NCBI GenBank assembly: GCA_900239685.1 | Contig: OENT01000255.1 | Coordinates: forward strand, 86,497-150,496 | Direction: 5' to 3' | Length of the DNA stretch: 64,000 nucleotides | DNA from: Rotaria macrura | Lineage: Eukaryota > Rotifera > Eurotatoria > Philodinida > Philodinidae | Shown: in pieces, positions 24,701 to 33,726 of the stretch | Numbering within the stretch: the first letter of the stretch is position 1 | Layout of the letters: the number at the start of each line of letters is the position of its first letter | The notes under the pieces: generated by a model | What the model was told of the DNA's origin: nothing | The model's database searches: none | The model's input: only the letters and a program-made list of their open reading frames with translations | Position numbers and translations under genes: made by a program

Positions 24701-26812
24701 TAGTGATTGTTCATCTCTCAGGTCACTCGTTTAATTGTATGCCGATCATGCTGGGTGATGTAGTGCTGCTTTTACGGCTAGCACACCATTAGTATAGATA
24801 CGTGAGAAGTTCAAGAAGTCAAAACGTAAGTCTTTTGGATCAAGCTTATCTTTTTGATAGCTTGGATTCATTTTTTAAAACGGAACAGGAGCTTACTAAT
24901 TGAGCCGCTCGGGAGCTTCTCATGCCATCGTATAACAAAATTATTTTGCCTTCATCCTCGTATATTGAAGTACATGTGTCTTTAGATTTTCAAAGTTCTC
25001 TTGCTAGTGTAATGTTTCTCTCATTGTTTTCGAAATGTTTCTAATTTATTATTATCGTTTTTTCGTCTCTTAAAGCTTGCACTAGCCCATAAATCAAAAG
25101 CAAATTCATCGTTAGAAGCAATTACGAACGCTGCTAGTTATCGTGAGTACATATATATATATCTATGGTTGTTTTCTTTTTTGATGATGCAACCTTGATC
25201 AAAATGATTTATTTGTTTTTTAAATATTTATTTAGATAACCAATTGCTCGAAACAATAAGTCAAAGACAAAATCGAGCAGCAGAAGAAAAGAAAGTATCA
25301 TCGATTGACGTTCAATCATTATGGACACCATTGACGCTACTTGGTGAACAACTTACATTAGCTTTGGTAAATTAATTAATCATAAATGAAAAATGTCAAG
25401 TCATTCATGTCTTTCGTTTAATTCGTTTTAGAAATTAACAAATCAACAAAAACCAGATGGATCCTTACTACGTGAATATCGTTTACACATTTCTGATAGT
25501 GAAAATCCTATGTTACGACGAGATAGTAATTCAAGTAGTACATTCACCATAACACCATCATTACTAAGTGGAACATCTCAAGTATATTCAGATCTAAAAG
25601 ATTCTGTATCAATGTCATCTTTGCATTCATCTGAATCACTTGGTTCAGTTGCCATACCATTACAAACACAAACATACAATGATTTGATTCAGTTCGAACG
25701 ACGATCACCATTACATAATGAGCAATTGTCATCGATAACCGATTTAGACGAAACCATTAAATCAACAACATCACAATCGAAACCACAACAATTACATATG
25801 GCAACTGAAATTATTGAACGTTATGATGAAGGTGTTTTCGATGATGGCAATACAAGTCAAATCGAAGAGGATGAAAATAATAGCGTTGTTATTGCTGATA
25901 GTGATGATGAAGATGAAATTGAACATTTTGATTCAACAGATAGTATTATTGCTTCTGTTGAGAATGCTCAACAGCAATCAAATAATTATTTATTACAAGG
26001 CAATAATCTTCAAACTAATTTGGATAATTCAACAGAAGCTCAAACAGTTAATTTCGGTAAAATATTTTCGATTTTGAAAGATAAACAAACCTACAGAATA
26101 GAATTGTTCTAAAATACTAGTTTGAGATGGAAGCCTTCATGATTTCTGTTCTCTTTTGACTATTTGTGCCGTTTACATAATTACTTAAATTGATGTATTC
26201 GAAGTGTTTACCTATTGACTCTCTCGTCTTATTTTTTGATACATGTTAAAAGCAGTTATCAAACGATTCCTTTTATGACGTATATTTCTTTTGGACAATG
26301 GTGAGTTTCACTTCTTACTTTGGATTTTATGTAACTTAAGAGTTAGTTTATGTTGAGTTACTTTTTCTTTCTACAAGAACCAGACGCATAGGCTGATGTC
26401 TAATATCTAATTGTTCATACTCGAAACTTCATAAGAGTATCAGTCGATAACAATTGGCATAATCTGTAGCAAATACATCTAGTTATCGACTGTTGAGAAT
26501 TCCAATGCAATCGAACAAGACTAGAATGAAAGAGTAAACGAGTAGTAGCAAGCGATGAGAATTTATGGAAGAACACATATGCAGGTTTTTAGGAATTAGA
26601 CAGACGAAAACGTACGAAGGAATTTAAAAGTTACTGTATGTACTAAACAACATCTAACTGAAGCACGGATATCTTAGATTTGATGGCAACTCTTTTGATT
26701 TTTATTTGCAGATATGTACGAAGAAGAAGTCTACGACAATGTTAAATCTAATGATTCTTCAATTAACAATGATAACGACAAAAGTACATTACGCCAAACC
26801 AGCGATGCGTGA
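3762..26812 (+). CDS. ARHGEF11/12: PDZ-RGS-C1-DH-PH Rho guanine nucleotide exchange factor
   Basis: Activates RhoA-type GTPases downstream of G-alpha-12/13. Exons placed by eye: 3762-3775, 3839-3876, 3956-4104, 7093-7150, possibly 7652-7673, 9569-10697, ~11876/11883-12222, 12306-12443, 13162-13263, 13376-13549, 13803-13820, 13949-14002, 14063-14095, 14163-14291, 14364-14471, 14528-14702, 15769-15901, 15978-16128, 16213-16318, 17010-17135, 17232-17393, 17599-17646, 17729-17773, 17838-17889, 17955-18023, 18084-18107, 19029-19121, 19705-20033, 20115-20200, 20264-20386, 22010-22306, 22381-22714, 23437-23518, 23582-23725, 23781-24000, 25076-25142, 25236-25366, 25432-26056, 26712-26812. From 12306 onward every junction keeps phase. 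Domain order matches Drosophila RhoGEF2 and C. elegans RHGF-1; vertebrate ARHGEF11/12 lack C1. Roughly 2070 residues. Unresolved: the PDZ tail between 7150 and 9569, and the 10697 to 11.88 kb junction. Confidence 0.9.
4105..7092. other. 3-kb intron splitting the RhoGEF PDZ domain
   Basis: Donor AAG|GTAAAA at 4104/4105 and acceptor TTTCAG at 7092. Apart from the antisense ORF at 4216-4833 it holds AT-rich sequence with no repeats or exons that I could recognise. Confidence 0.7.
4216..4833 (-). CDS. Unrecognised 205-aa ORF antisense within RhoGEF intron
   Basis: An uninterrupted ATG-to-stop frame on the strand opposite the host gene. I do not recognise the family. The first ~60 residues are Ser/Thr-rich and look disordered (MASGHHRTSSKSTNKALSSS); the C-terminal half looks folded, with alternating hydrophobics (FILEFYSTTLFIFPKQ, then ITEIRYTPEHVTIRYKTTLE) and an aromatic C-terminus (INDYYQIVRDIFYRI). 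No signal peptide or membrane helix. Codon use (many CGT/CGA arginines on its sense strand) resembles neighbouring real exons. 205 codons without a stop is unlikely by chance at this base composition. Two possible starts lie close together, at 4833 and 4815. It could be an intronless nested gene or a retrocopy. Confidence 0.55.
   Translation of the reverse strand: MDYISTMASGHHRTSSKSTNKALSSSSIIYPTISKLQSSIPLNPPQKNSISHQITIIKDLCQVNALNELYSIEKNNTRIQETVEVIPQPVSCERIFYSYTNDRTDLRSRESIQLNQNISNSMKFIDSSHNDHRFILEFYSTTLFIFPKQRNEKFITEIRYTPEHVTIRYKTTLELLAAKLRPSHENYYENINDYYQIVRDIFYRI
7151..9568. other. Intron/upstream region with TA and CT microsatellites
   Basis: Follows the donor AAAT|GTAAGT at 7150. Contains a (TA)n run at about 8078-8101, another at about 9225-9245, and a CT-rich tract near 8790-8815. 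Overlapping ORFs at 7599-8201, 8419-8753 and 8787-9096 are compositional and resemble nothing. The candidate 22-nt PDZ exon 7652-7673 lies here. The final 100 bases before 9569 are T-rich. Confidence 0.6.
9569..10697 (+). other. Large Ser/Thr-rich RhoGEF exon, possible alternative first coding exon
   Basis: The frame opens with ATG in good context (GAACATGGCC), with an in-frame TAA fifteen bases upstream, and closes at a strong CAG|GTAAAT donor. 376 codons, low complexity (Ser, Thr, Asn, Pro, His, Arg), consistent with the disordered linker between PDZ and RGS in this family. It ends PRPKSETYDDHHRVNAG. Because of the upstream stop, entry by splicing would need an acceptor at AAAAG (9559), which has a poor polypyrimidine context. 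So this exon may instead start a PDZ-less isoform from an internal promoter. The phase of its donor does not match the best-looking acceptor at 11882; the weaker acceptor at 11875 would fit. Confidence 0.65.
10698..11875. other. Intron of the RhoGEF gene
   Basis: Low-complexity AT-rich intron with TTATTATT-type runs near 11720-11775. No coding, RNA or repeat feature recognised. Confidence 0.6.
14163..16128 (+). other. RGS-like (RH) domain exons of the RhoGEF
   Basis: Five exons with consistent phase. The order of hydrophobic helices follows the RGS homology domain of ARHGEF11/12: SNWAPLSVFLNFLLNE, LFYILTEEFRTKKADNR, IRWIFEIHSTFTMNGS, then a long linker, an acidic/aromatic helix (FIEELFRSKFESYYKANIDD) and LALICSLATYLKRCDIKKCG. 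In this family the domain binds activated G-alpha-12/13 and can act as a GAP toward it. The N-terminal acidic stretch needed for GAP activity in p115-type proteins may correspond to DNEDEVIE in the preceding 33-nt exon (14063-14095); that is inference. Confidence 0.75.
16213..17135 (+). other. C1 (phorbol ester/DAG-type) zinc finger of the RhoGEF
   Basis: Two exons joined at a phase-1 intron inside the CxxC of the second zinc site. Visible ligand spacing: H-x12-C-x2-C-x13-C-x2-C-x4-H-x2-C-x6-C (fragments TLCKLCSKPLWG, YLCGYCQQSFHRECALISEKC with the x6 instead of the usual x7 at the end). LWG and QGY are typical C1 positions. C1 between RGS and DH is known from Drosophila RhoGEF2 and C. elegans RHGF-1. 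Whether this one binds diacylglycerol cannot be read from sequence; the last spacing is one residue short, so it may be atypical. Confidence 0.85.
18108..19028. other. RhoGEF intron without recognised content
   Basis: Intron of about 0.9 kb between a 24-nt micro-exon (18084-18107, SESDDSDEG) and exon 19029-19121. AT-rich; no repeat or coding signal seen. The intron 19122-19704 is similarly featureless. Confidence 0.6.
19705..22306 (+). other. DH (Dbl homology) catalytic domain exons of the RhoGEF
   Basis: Exons 19705-20033, 20115-20200, 20264-20386 and 22010-22306. CR1 is recognisable (TTINELVHTERTHLKGLKIM), then ECIFRNLDQLIELH, QIGDLILKF, ACAYFIEDQSQALKLIKKK, and CR3 begins CEANPLCRRLTLKDYLPSVM. 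In ARHGEF12 the next helix reads QRLTKYPLLL; here it is TRFTKLKMLF, so the usually invariant Tyr-Pro-Leu is lost. The fold is probably intact but contacts with the GTPase switch regions may differ. The last intron of the domain is 1.6 kb and contains an inverted-repeat element. Confidence 0.85.
20877..21665. mobile_element. Inverted-repeat (foldback-like) element in the DH-domain intron
   Basis: The left edge AATTGATTAAGGTTTGACT returns as its reverse complement at the right edge (AGTCAAACCATAATCAATTT, about 21645-21665). Further in, left-arm stretches around 20915-21040, such as ACGAGTTTCATATCTCATTA, also recur inverted around 21370-21510. The arms diverge by substitutions, and the right arm carries roughly 130 extra bases near its tip. 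No transposase-like ORF inside, so it would be non-autonomous. It sits wholly inside intron 20387-22009, leaving splicing intact. Confidence 0.65.
22381..23725 (+). other. PH domain exons of the RhoGEF
   Basis: Exons 22381-22714, 23437-23518 and 23582-23725. Core strands visible: RLIYSGTLKLLP, FECCLFTDIFVFFQK, a long inserted loop with RDANAGRHARPRAAVPG, ILTPVIRLEHLLI, then RSFYVIDTDKKQLIEVEANS and the C-terminal helix WLEWIEKARKPF, whose Trp is the conserved PH tryptophan. In this family the PH domain follows DH directly and contributes to exchange and to feedback binding of RhoA-GTP. The loop insertion is rich in Ala/Arg and unusual in length. Confidence 0.85.
23781..26812 (+). other. C-terminal tail exons of the RhoGEF
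   Basis: Exons 23781-24000, 25076-25142, 25236-25366, 25432-26056 and 26712-26812 in phase. The first has a short amphipathic helix (ILEKDHELKRLLHEKEMLL), comparable in position to the C-terminal dimerising coiled coil of PDZ-RhoGEF/LARG. The large exon 25432-26056 is Ser/Thr/Glu-rich with an acidic block (ADSDDEDEIEHFDSTDS). The last exon has a repeated acidic-tyrosine string (DMYEEEVYDNVKSND) and ends at TGA 26810-26812. The intervening 24001-25075 and 26057-26711 are introns with nothing recognisable. Confidence 0.75.
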
Positions 26813-28706
26813 ATAAGTTTGTTTTTGAAGTGAATGATGATTTGTTTCTGATTATATTTGGTGCTCTCTCTTTTTTCGCCATGATTTATCGTCTGATTTT
26901 CTTTGTTTTTTTTTTGGAAGCTCTATGCACACTAATTAGACATTAATTTGATTACATATATATACACTTATATATATATATATACATAAATATGCTATGA
27001 TGGCCTGTTTTTAATATGCTTTTTAACAAAAAAAAAACATTTTTTCTTTCGTTTCTTATAACTCATGTCCGCTGCGATACCATCCAGAACAAAAAATCAA
27101 CTAGATTCTGTGCTAAATCTTCTGCTTTTTGTCAACTGAGAAACAATTCAAACAAAACATGTTTGAAGAATTTTTTTGTGTATTTTTTTTCGCGTTTGCT
27201 TGTTCTTGTTTTATGTACAGATTTCTTTTCTTTTTTTTTCGGTTGGCAGCTATGCGCATCTTCTTTCTTTCTACTTTTACTCGCAACGAACTTTTTGTGC
27301 GGACTCTCTCGCTCTCTGTACACATACGGTGTGTGAGAATGTTGATTATTTTGGTTTTACGTTGTTCTCTCTCTCTCTTTCTTTTGAAGTATACATATAT
27401 ATATTTTTTGCTTGTTGCTGCCTTCCACTTTGTCATCAACAAAAAAAAATAAAAGTCAATAAGTAGTGAATCATATTCGATTGATGAAATTTATTTAGCT
27501 GATTTATCTCGAACAAAAAAAAATTAAACAAATGGAGAGAAGAAAAACAAAAAAAGTTCGGAAGTTATTTTGTGTAAGAATATGAAAATCAATCAATAGA
27601 ATTCTATACGAAAAAATCAGTGGTAGAAAACTAAATACAAGGACATGAAAGCACTTTGGAATTCTTTTAACACACGAATGAAAGTGGGAGGATTGTATTC
27701 TTCTAATATGAACGATTGACGTACGTGGAATAATTTTTTTTCCTCTCATTCCAAGTACATAAGTAGAATCGAAAATGGCGATATGAGTATTCAATCAATA
27801 TGAGCCTGCTTCTCGGACGACGCCACTTAACAAAGCATAAAATTTTTAGTAGAATGCGAAGTTCCACATTTTCTGTTACCTTCTCTTTTGTTATCATAAG
27901 CATCATAAACAAATCAATAGAAACCGAAATTTATCAAAAAGTCGCTAAAAATATTATTTTGTGCATTGTTTTTTTCTGTTGATTATGACTCCATCGTGAG
28001 TACGATCATGAGAAAAAAAATGCGACGATACTTTGTACTACTTGGAATTTTGTGTTCTTTGAAATAAGCTTGTTGAAATAGTATTCACAAGATTTTTTCT
28101 GGACGTTGAAAACGACCGCATTTTGATTTTAAGATAAAGTTCTTGCTTGAACTAACAAGCCTACATTGATACATGTATACATATGTATGATGCATCTAAT
28201 AGAAAATTCAATCTACTGATTGCAGCATGTATGAAGATACGGATCGAGATTTCTCATTAGAAGAAAAAGCAAACCTATGCTTCCTGAACAGTATTAAACA
28301 AGTTTAAAAGTTTTGCTAGTTTAGAAGAACATTCCTGAAACAAGCGAATCATTCGATATGGATTTGGTATTGCAATATTAAAACAGTAGATGATGCAGAA
28401 TGCATGATCGTTTCTGCACTAATCCAAATAATTATGAATGTTCTTAGGTTTTCTGGTGACATTCATACATAAATTCAACATGCTTGTTTTTACTGCGAAC
28501 GATGAGAAAGAACAGCAAAATGCTCAAAAGTATTACTTTTTCTCGTACATTGTTTACGTATAATCGCTGACTCTTAAATTTTTTAGTAATGTTCTATAAT
28601 TTAAATTCATGAAAATGAAATGAGGACATTTATTCAGTTCGAATTTCTCACCAACACACAAATTTAGAAAGAAAGAAAAAATATAGAAATTTTATCGTTC
28701 ATTTTT
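26813..28706. other. Intergenic region between convergent RhoGEF and KIF9
   Basis: Holds both 3' UTRs. Contains a TATATA-rich stretch around 26955-26995 and strongly T-rich sequence with CT runs near 27170-27400, which creates several overlapping spurious ORFs on both strands. No gene or repeat recognised. Confidence 0.6.
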
Positions 28707-31700
28707 TTATCGCACCATTGGTTTTTGTCGACTACCATTTGTAGTCATTGACGGAGAAGATTGTTGTTCATGATCATATGTTCTTCCATGAAAAGAACCA
28801 CTGTTGTTTACGACTGTTGTTGTTGGAGATTGTTTCCATGGCCCTTGTGTTGTTGCCGCATCAAAAATGTGCTGAAAAACAAACAAACAAAGAAAAGAAC
28901 CTACTCTAGAGATGAGGTTTATTTTTTTATCATGGATAACGTACACGTCGATTTGTTCTCATTTGAGCTTGTCGAAAAGGCATACTGTCAAGATCGGAAA
29001 GTAACAATTCTTTTTGCATACGTTCAAATCGTTCAGCAGCATCATCATAAAGACGATAGTCATTATTATTATTATTTGATGACAAGAAATCATCCATAGC
29101 ACCGGGATTAGGTTTATTCAAATAGCACTCATTGTACCAAATATCAAACTCTAAATTAAACAAAATATTAATCATCATTTGTAGAAACAACTCTAAAATG
29201 CTCTGTCTTTTTTGTTACCTTGAAGAAGTCGATTTTGACATTGAGTAACCAAATTTTGGCAATACGTTATCTCTGATTTGAGATTTTTCCATTGATCATA
29301 ATCTGTACGATAAGTGCCTTTAAGTTCTTGTAATTTGGCAATAAATTCATATTCTTCTTCATCGATTATTGTTTCACCGTTTTCATTTAAAAATTCACCT
29401 TTAATTGAATACTGTAAAATTACATAATGAAAAATAACATCACGATATTTTTACCCATTGTCAATCGTTCGTTCTTTTTGCGTTCAGCGTCAACACGTGT
29501 TCTATCGATTTCAGCTTTTGTTTGATTAACACGTCGAGCTAATTCACCGAATTGTTTCTTTTTTGCTGCCATGATCTCTTTATTTTCTAGATAGATCTTA
29601 TTTAAATTCGCACCACGAGTCTGTTTAAATTCTTCGAATGCTGCTGCACGACCTGGTGGAGTACTAAAAGGATTCCATAGAAACAAAGATTTTATACATT
29701 TGTGGACATTGTCATTTACTTTGGTCGTTGATCAACCATTTCACTTGGCTCTTTCACACGCTGATATTGTTCATCATCAGTATTCATACTTCGTTGAGAA
29801 CCAGGTCCAGTTGGTTTAATTCCAGAAGGCGAAGCTTTGTCTTTAGTACTAATGTCGTATTTGATAAGAATGAGATTAAGTAAAAAGAAAACCTATTCTT
29901 TTGAAAGAAGTATAAATTTACTTTGTTATTAATCCTCCTGGTGCTTTAGCCGTTGGAGCACCGGCAGCTGCTTGTCGCTTATTTCGTGTCATTTTAAGTA
30001 GTGCGTCTTTATTAGCTCGTTGATCTTTTGAAGCTGTACCCAAACCAAAATTTTGACCATCAAGATCACCAGCACTACCTCCTCCCCCTCCTCCCATACT
30101 ATTCACAGCTTGATTAGTGCCATAAATCTAAAAGATGAATATAAGTACATGCTGCTTCATCAATTAACAACATGGTTTCACAAGATTCAAACATGTATAT
30201 ATTAACTTTCTTACTTGTTCCATTCCAGTTAACTTCTAAAAGAAATCAGCACTAGGAAAATTTTCGAATAATAGACTTGCTCGTACAATCGAACAATAAG
30301 AAATTAGAAGTCATTCTAAACGGTATTCATTATTCTAGTGAATGTCTAAAGGTCGGACGACGAAGTACCATAATGAAATCGGTAAAGAAAACATGTTAAT
30401 TTACTTCCGTGCAATACAGTGTAAGCAGTGAACACAAGAATGGTTTGAAAAAACATGAAAGCATATGGGAGTATATCTAGATTCTTATCATTTTTAATTT
30501 CTTTTCATCTTAGATCTATGACCAAATACGCATGTCTTATCGACAAGAGAAAAAACAATTACTTTTTGATTGTCTTGTTGTTCATATTGATATTTATCTG
30601 TATGAGCATTTCGTTCATGAAGTTTCTTCTCAACATCTCTTTCCGTTGTTCTAAATACTCATGAATATGTCATTCGGAATGTATGAACTAACTGAACTTA
30701 CCGACAGATATGTCTGAATGCATTAAATATAGCTGTAGAATGAACATAAAAATGTTGTTTTTTTTTATTCTGAATTTCTTAATTGTAATGTAACTAGAAT
30801 AACAAACCTTGCACTTGACGAAGATTTTTTACTTCGATTTCATCTAATGATCCATCAACGAATCGACGACATTGATTTTCAATTTCATAGTATTGTTGTT
30901 CAGATATAGGCTCATATGTCATATCCGTTCGATTAACAAGTGAATCGTGTAATGCTAATTCATCTCGTAAATATTTATTTTCACGTTTATAATTTTCAAG
31001 AGCTTTGACCGGATCAATAACTTCATTGACAGTTGGCTCAGCTGGAACACACATCATTCGACTTGCAAAACGAAGTGTAGAAACCTATTAGAAAACGTAG
31101 AATAATAGAAATGAAATCGTTTTAGTAAAATAATTCTTATACTGTTTCTTCAAGATGTTGCATTTCTGGCCAAATATTTGCTATCATTACTGTATTACAT
31201 CGTCCACCGATACTATCTTTTAATGCATGAGTTAATTTTGAACTACGAAAATTATGAGAATTTGCCTTTTTATCCGTCAAGTTCACTACAGCTTGTTCAA
31301 GAAATGATAAAGATTTATTGATAAATGTTGCTTCGCGTTTTGTGATACCTTCCGACTAAATAAATTTCAAATGGTAATAATCAAAATAGAAAGAGAGAGA
31401 GAAAAAAATGAAAAATAGTTTACATTTGTTTTAGCTAATCGTTCACTACCAGCTAAATCAACAAGATTTAATTTCGATACGGTGTATTTCTCATCAGATG
31501 ATAACATTGATCGACATTCGATAAGAATAGTAAATATACAATGTGAACGAGATGATTGTTTATTAAGTACATGTTGACCGATGGCACGATTTGTTTCACC
31601 TTCAAATAACAGATTCAATGCTTCTTCTTCACCACTTGCGATACGATATGATAATCCTTTCACATAGACCAAGCCAGAATCTTCACCGATCGATAGTTGT

Positions 31701-32917
31701 TGCATTTGCTGTTGATAGTCCGATTGTGAATTTAGTGTACGAAGTAAATCACACATTTGATCGTTATAGATTTCAAGATAAGCGATACTTGAAATTTAGA
31801 AAGAAAAAAGAAAACTTTTAAGTAGAATATGTACAGATTTGAAATACGAGACATGATGTTAAGGAGAGTACTAATCATATGATAGTTGCTTTTTTCCTGT
31901 CAGCTTTCGGACATTTCTCTTTTTTTAGCAGTTTGTTTGATGGTACTTAGCACAAGTAAAACTAAACTACACTTAAATTTTCATTACCGAACAGAAAAAG
32001 AAAAATCTTGTCGAGCATTAATTTCTTGATAGAGATGTTGTAAAGTTCGAGGTATAATACCACGATTTTGATAACTTTCAGTAAAGCCAGTCATTGTATG
32101 TGTTTTTCCAGCTCCGGTCTGACCATAACACATGATTGTTCCTACAAAGAAAACAGTTCATTCATATCAATATCTGTATATCTCAGAAACAGCACAAACC
32201 ATTGTATCCATCCAATGTGCGATCGACAACATCTTTTGCAATAGAATCAAAAATCACTTCTTGACTAACATTATTACATACACCATCGAAATGAAATGTC
32301 CAATCATTGATTTTATTATCAACCACACTTGCCGATGGTGTTCGATGAATACTGATTGACTAGAAGAAAAGCTTTTGATTTAAAATGACATAAATACAAT
32401 TCCTTAAAATAGATTAACTGTCCAAGAAAAAAAGAGCAACTATTCGTTAGGATATTGAATCGATAGTTCTAATGCATGCGTTTGGTCATGGAGACTTTTC
32501 GTCAACCAACAATAGTCCAAGCTTTGTATTTCTTCACACCTTTACTTTAGCTAATTTTTCCTACTATCTTTTTGTAGTTGTCATCTCATTAAGAATAAAT
32601 TTCAAAAATTAACTAAATCGAATAGAATGAAAATTATTTCCCATTGAGAATGTTCTTTTTTCATAAGGTAATGAATCATAAATTGCGTTAGTCTAAATGA
32701 GCGAAGACTGAGTTCATCGTTTTACATTTGTATCCAAAATATCAATAAAGATAGTAGTAACAATTTCTAGTTTAAATAGTCTGAAACGTTTATTCAAAAC
32801 TATAAAGAGAAAACTAACGCGATTTTCTCGTCCGATTCCAATCATTTCAGTTGCGAAATTAGTTGTAGGGCGAGTTCGAACATAAACTTTCACTTTATTC
32901 GATGTTCTTTGTGGCAT
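28707..32917 (-). CDS. KIF9: Kinesin-9 family motor KIF9, complete
   Basis: Microtubule motor of motile cilia/flagella (central-apparatus kinesin-9). Exons on the minus strand: 32917-32819, 32359-32200, 32141-31988, 31787-31424, 31355-31143, 31084-30808, 30732-30702, 30650-30563, 30235-30215, 30127-29922, 29848-29720, 29663-29455, 29398-29219, 29150-28945, 28871-28707; phases agree throughout, giving 833 residues (human KIF9 is about 790). Motor motifs: P-loop GQTGAGKT, switch I NKQSSRSHCIF, switch II VDLAGSERL, then NKSLSFLEQAV. Family-specific tail matches: RDELALHDSLVNRT, GQNFGLGTA, AAFEEFKQTRGANLNKI, IDEEEYEFIAKLQ, EFDIWYNECYLN. It includes a 21-nt micro-exon (KLTGMEQ) and a 31-nt exon. 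A glycine run (SMGGGGGGSAGD) precedes GQNFGLG. Start ATG 32917 agrees with the family's short N-terminus; an in-frame ATG at 32944 adds nine residues. The acceptor of exon 29398 is the weakest call. Confidence 0.93.
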
Positions 32918-33033
32918 TTTGGAAGTATGCTTATCTATAAACATAATATATTTCTATAGAAACTATAGAAAAAAAAATATCTATCTTACATATTATTTAT
33001 TTTATTTATATATGTACGGTTCTTTTTTTAATT
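32918..33033. promoter_or_regulatory. Compact head-to-head promoter region (KIF9 / DUF1294-like)
   Basis: Only about 116 bases separate the KIF9 start codon (minus) from the first ATG of the membrane-protein gene (plus), or about 137 to its second ATG. The stretch is very AT-rich with TTTATTTATTTATATA-like sequence. The geometry implies one bidirectional promoter or overlapping 5' UTRs. No specific factor site recognised. Confidence 0.5.
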
Positions 33034-33726
33034 TTGATTAAAAAAGAATTAATCATGAATCAATATGATGGAAGAACATATGTATCTACAATAAGACAAA
33101 GTCGAAATAGATTAAAATATATAAATATTGATGAAAACCGAAAAACATCATTTCTATTACCTGACAATCACACAATCAAATCTAAGGAATCACGTCATTA
33201 TTGTCAAAATTATGTTCGTTATCGCAAAAGTTCATCTCGTTCACGTTCACGAAATAGGAGAACAATTTTTCATAGACGTTTATCGATTGATTATCGAAAA
33301 AGACTTCTCTTACTTCTATTACAGCTAATCGCTCTGCTACATCTATGTTCTGTTCTATATTTTCATCAAAAGCAGCTGTCATTTACTGTTAGTTATACGC
33401 TAGTAACTCTTGTTTTTTTCAATATTCTAGCATTTTATTGTGTTCGATATGATACACACAAGGCAGAACATGAAGACTTGTTATTAGGAGAAAATTCGCT
33501 CCTATTTTTACTTTGGTATGGAGGAATCATAGGTGGATGTCTAGCATTACTCGTTGAAAAACATAAACATCTTCGAAGCCAAGCATTTACCTATCGACTT
33601 AGAATAATTGGTTTATTCAATGGTACCTGGCTTTTTATTGTCTATGTTCTATGCATGTATCGAAATGAATTCCTATTTATAGAAATTTACGATGCACTAT
33701 TGTCCGTTCGAGAAGCCCTGCATTAG
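33034..33726 (+). CDS. Four-helix membrane protein, DUF1294-like
   Basis: Intronless 230-residue frame. The N-terminal ~85 residues are soluble and basic with an RS-like run (SSSRSRSRNRRTIFHRR). Four hydrophobic segments follow: residues ~90-110 (LLLLLLQLIALLHLCSVLYF), ~116-137 (VSYTLVTLVFFNILAFYCV), ~152-172 (LLFLLWYGGIIGGCLALLV) and ~190-208 (IIGLFNGTWLFIVYVLCMY). Between helices 2 and 4 the pattern Y-D-x-x-K-A ... E-x-S-L-L ... G-G-x-x-G ... K-H-K ... F follows the DUF1294 membrane family, which is mostly bacterial and of unknown function. An in-frame ATG at 33055 gives a start seven codons shorter. It lies head-to-head with KIF9. Function not assignable. Confidence 0.7.
   Translation: MIKKELIMNQYDGRTYVSTIRQSRNRLKYINIDENRKTSFLLPDNHTIKSKESRHYCQNYVRYRKSSSRSRSRNRRTIFHRRLSIDYRKRLLLLLLQLIALLHLCSVLYFHQKQLSFTVSYTLVTLVFFNILAFYCVRYDTHKAEHEDLLLGENSLLFLLWYGGIIGGCLALLVEKHKHLRSQAFTYRLRIIGLFNGTWLFIVYVLCMYRNEFLFIEIYDALLSVREALH

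Noticed and set aside
27016-27466. Six overlapping ORFs with hydrophobic, Phe-rich or Lys-rich translations
   Set aside because: T-rich intergenic sequence read in several frames; no splice sites or domain pattern.
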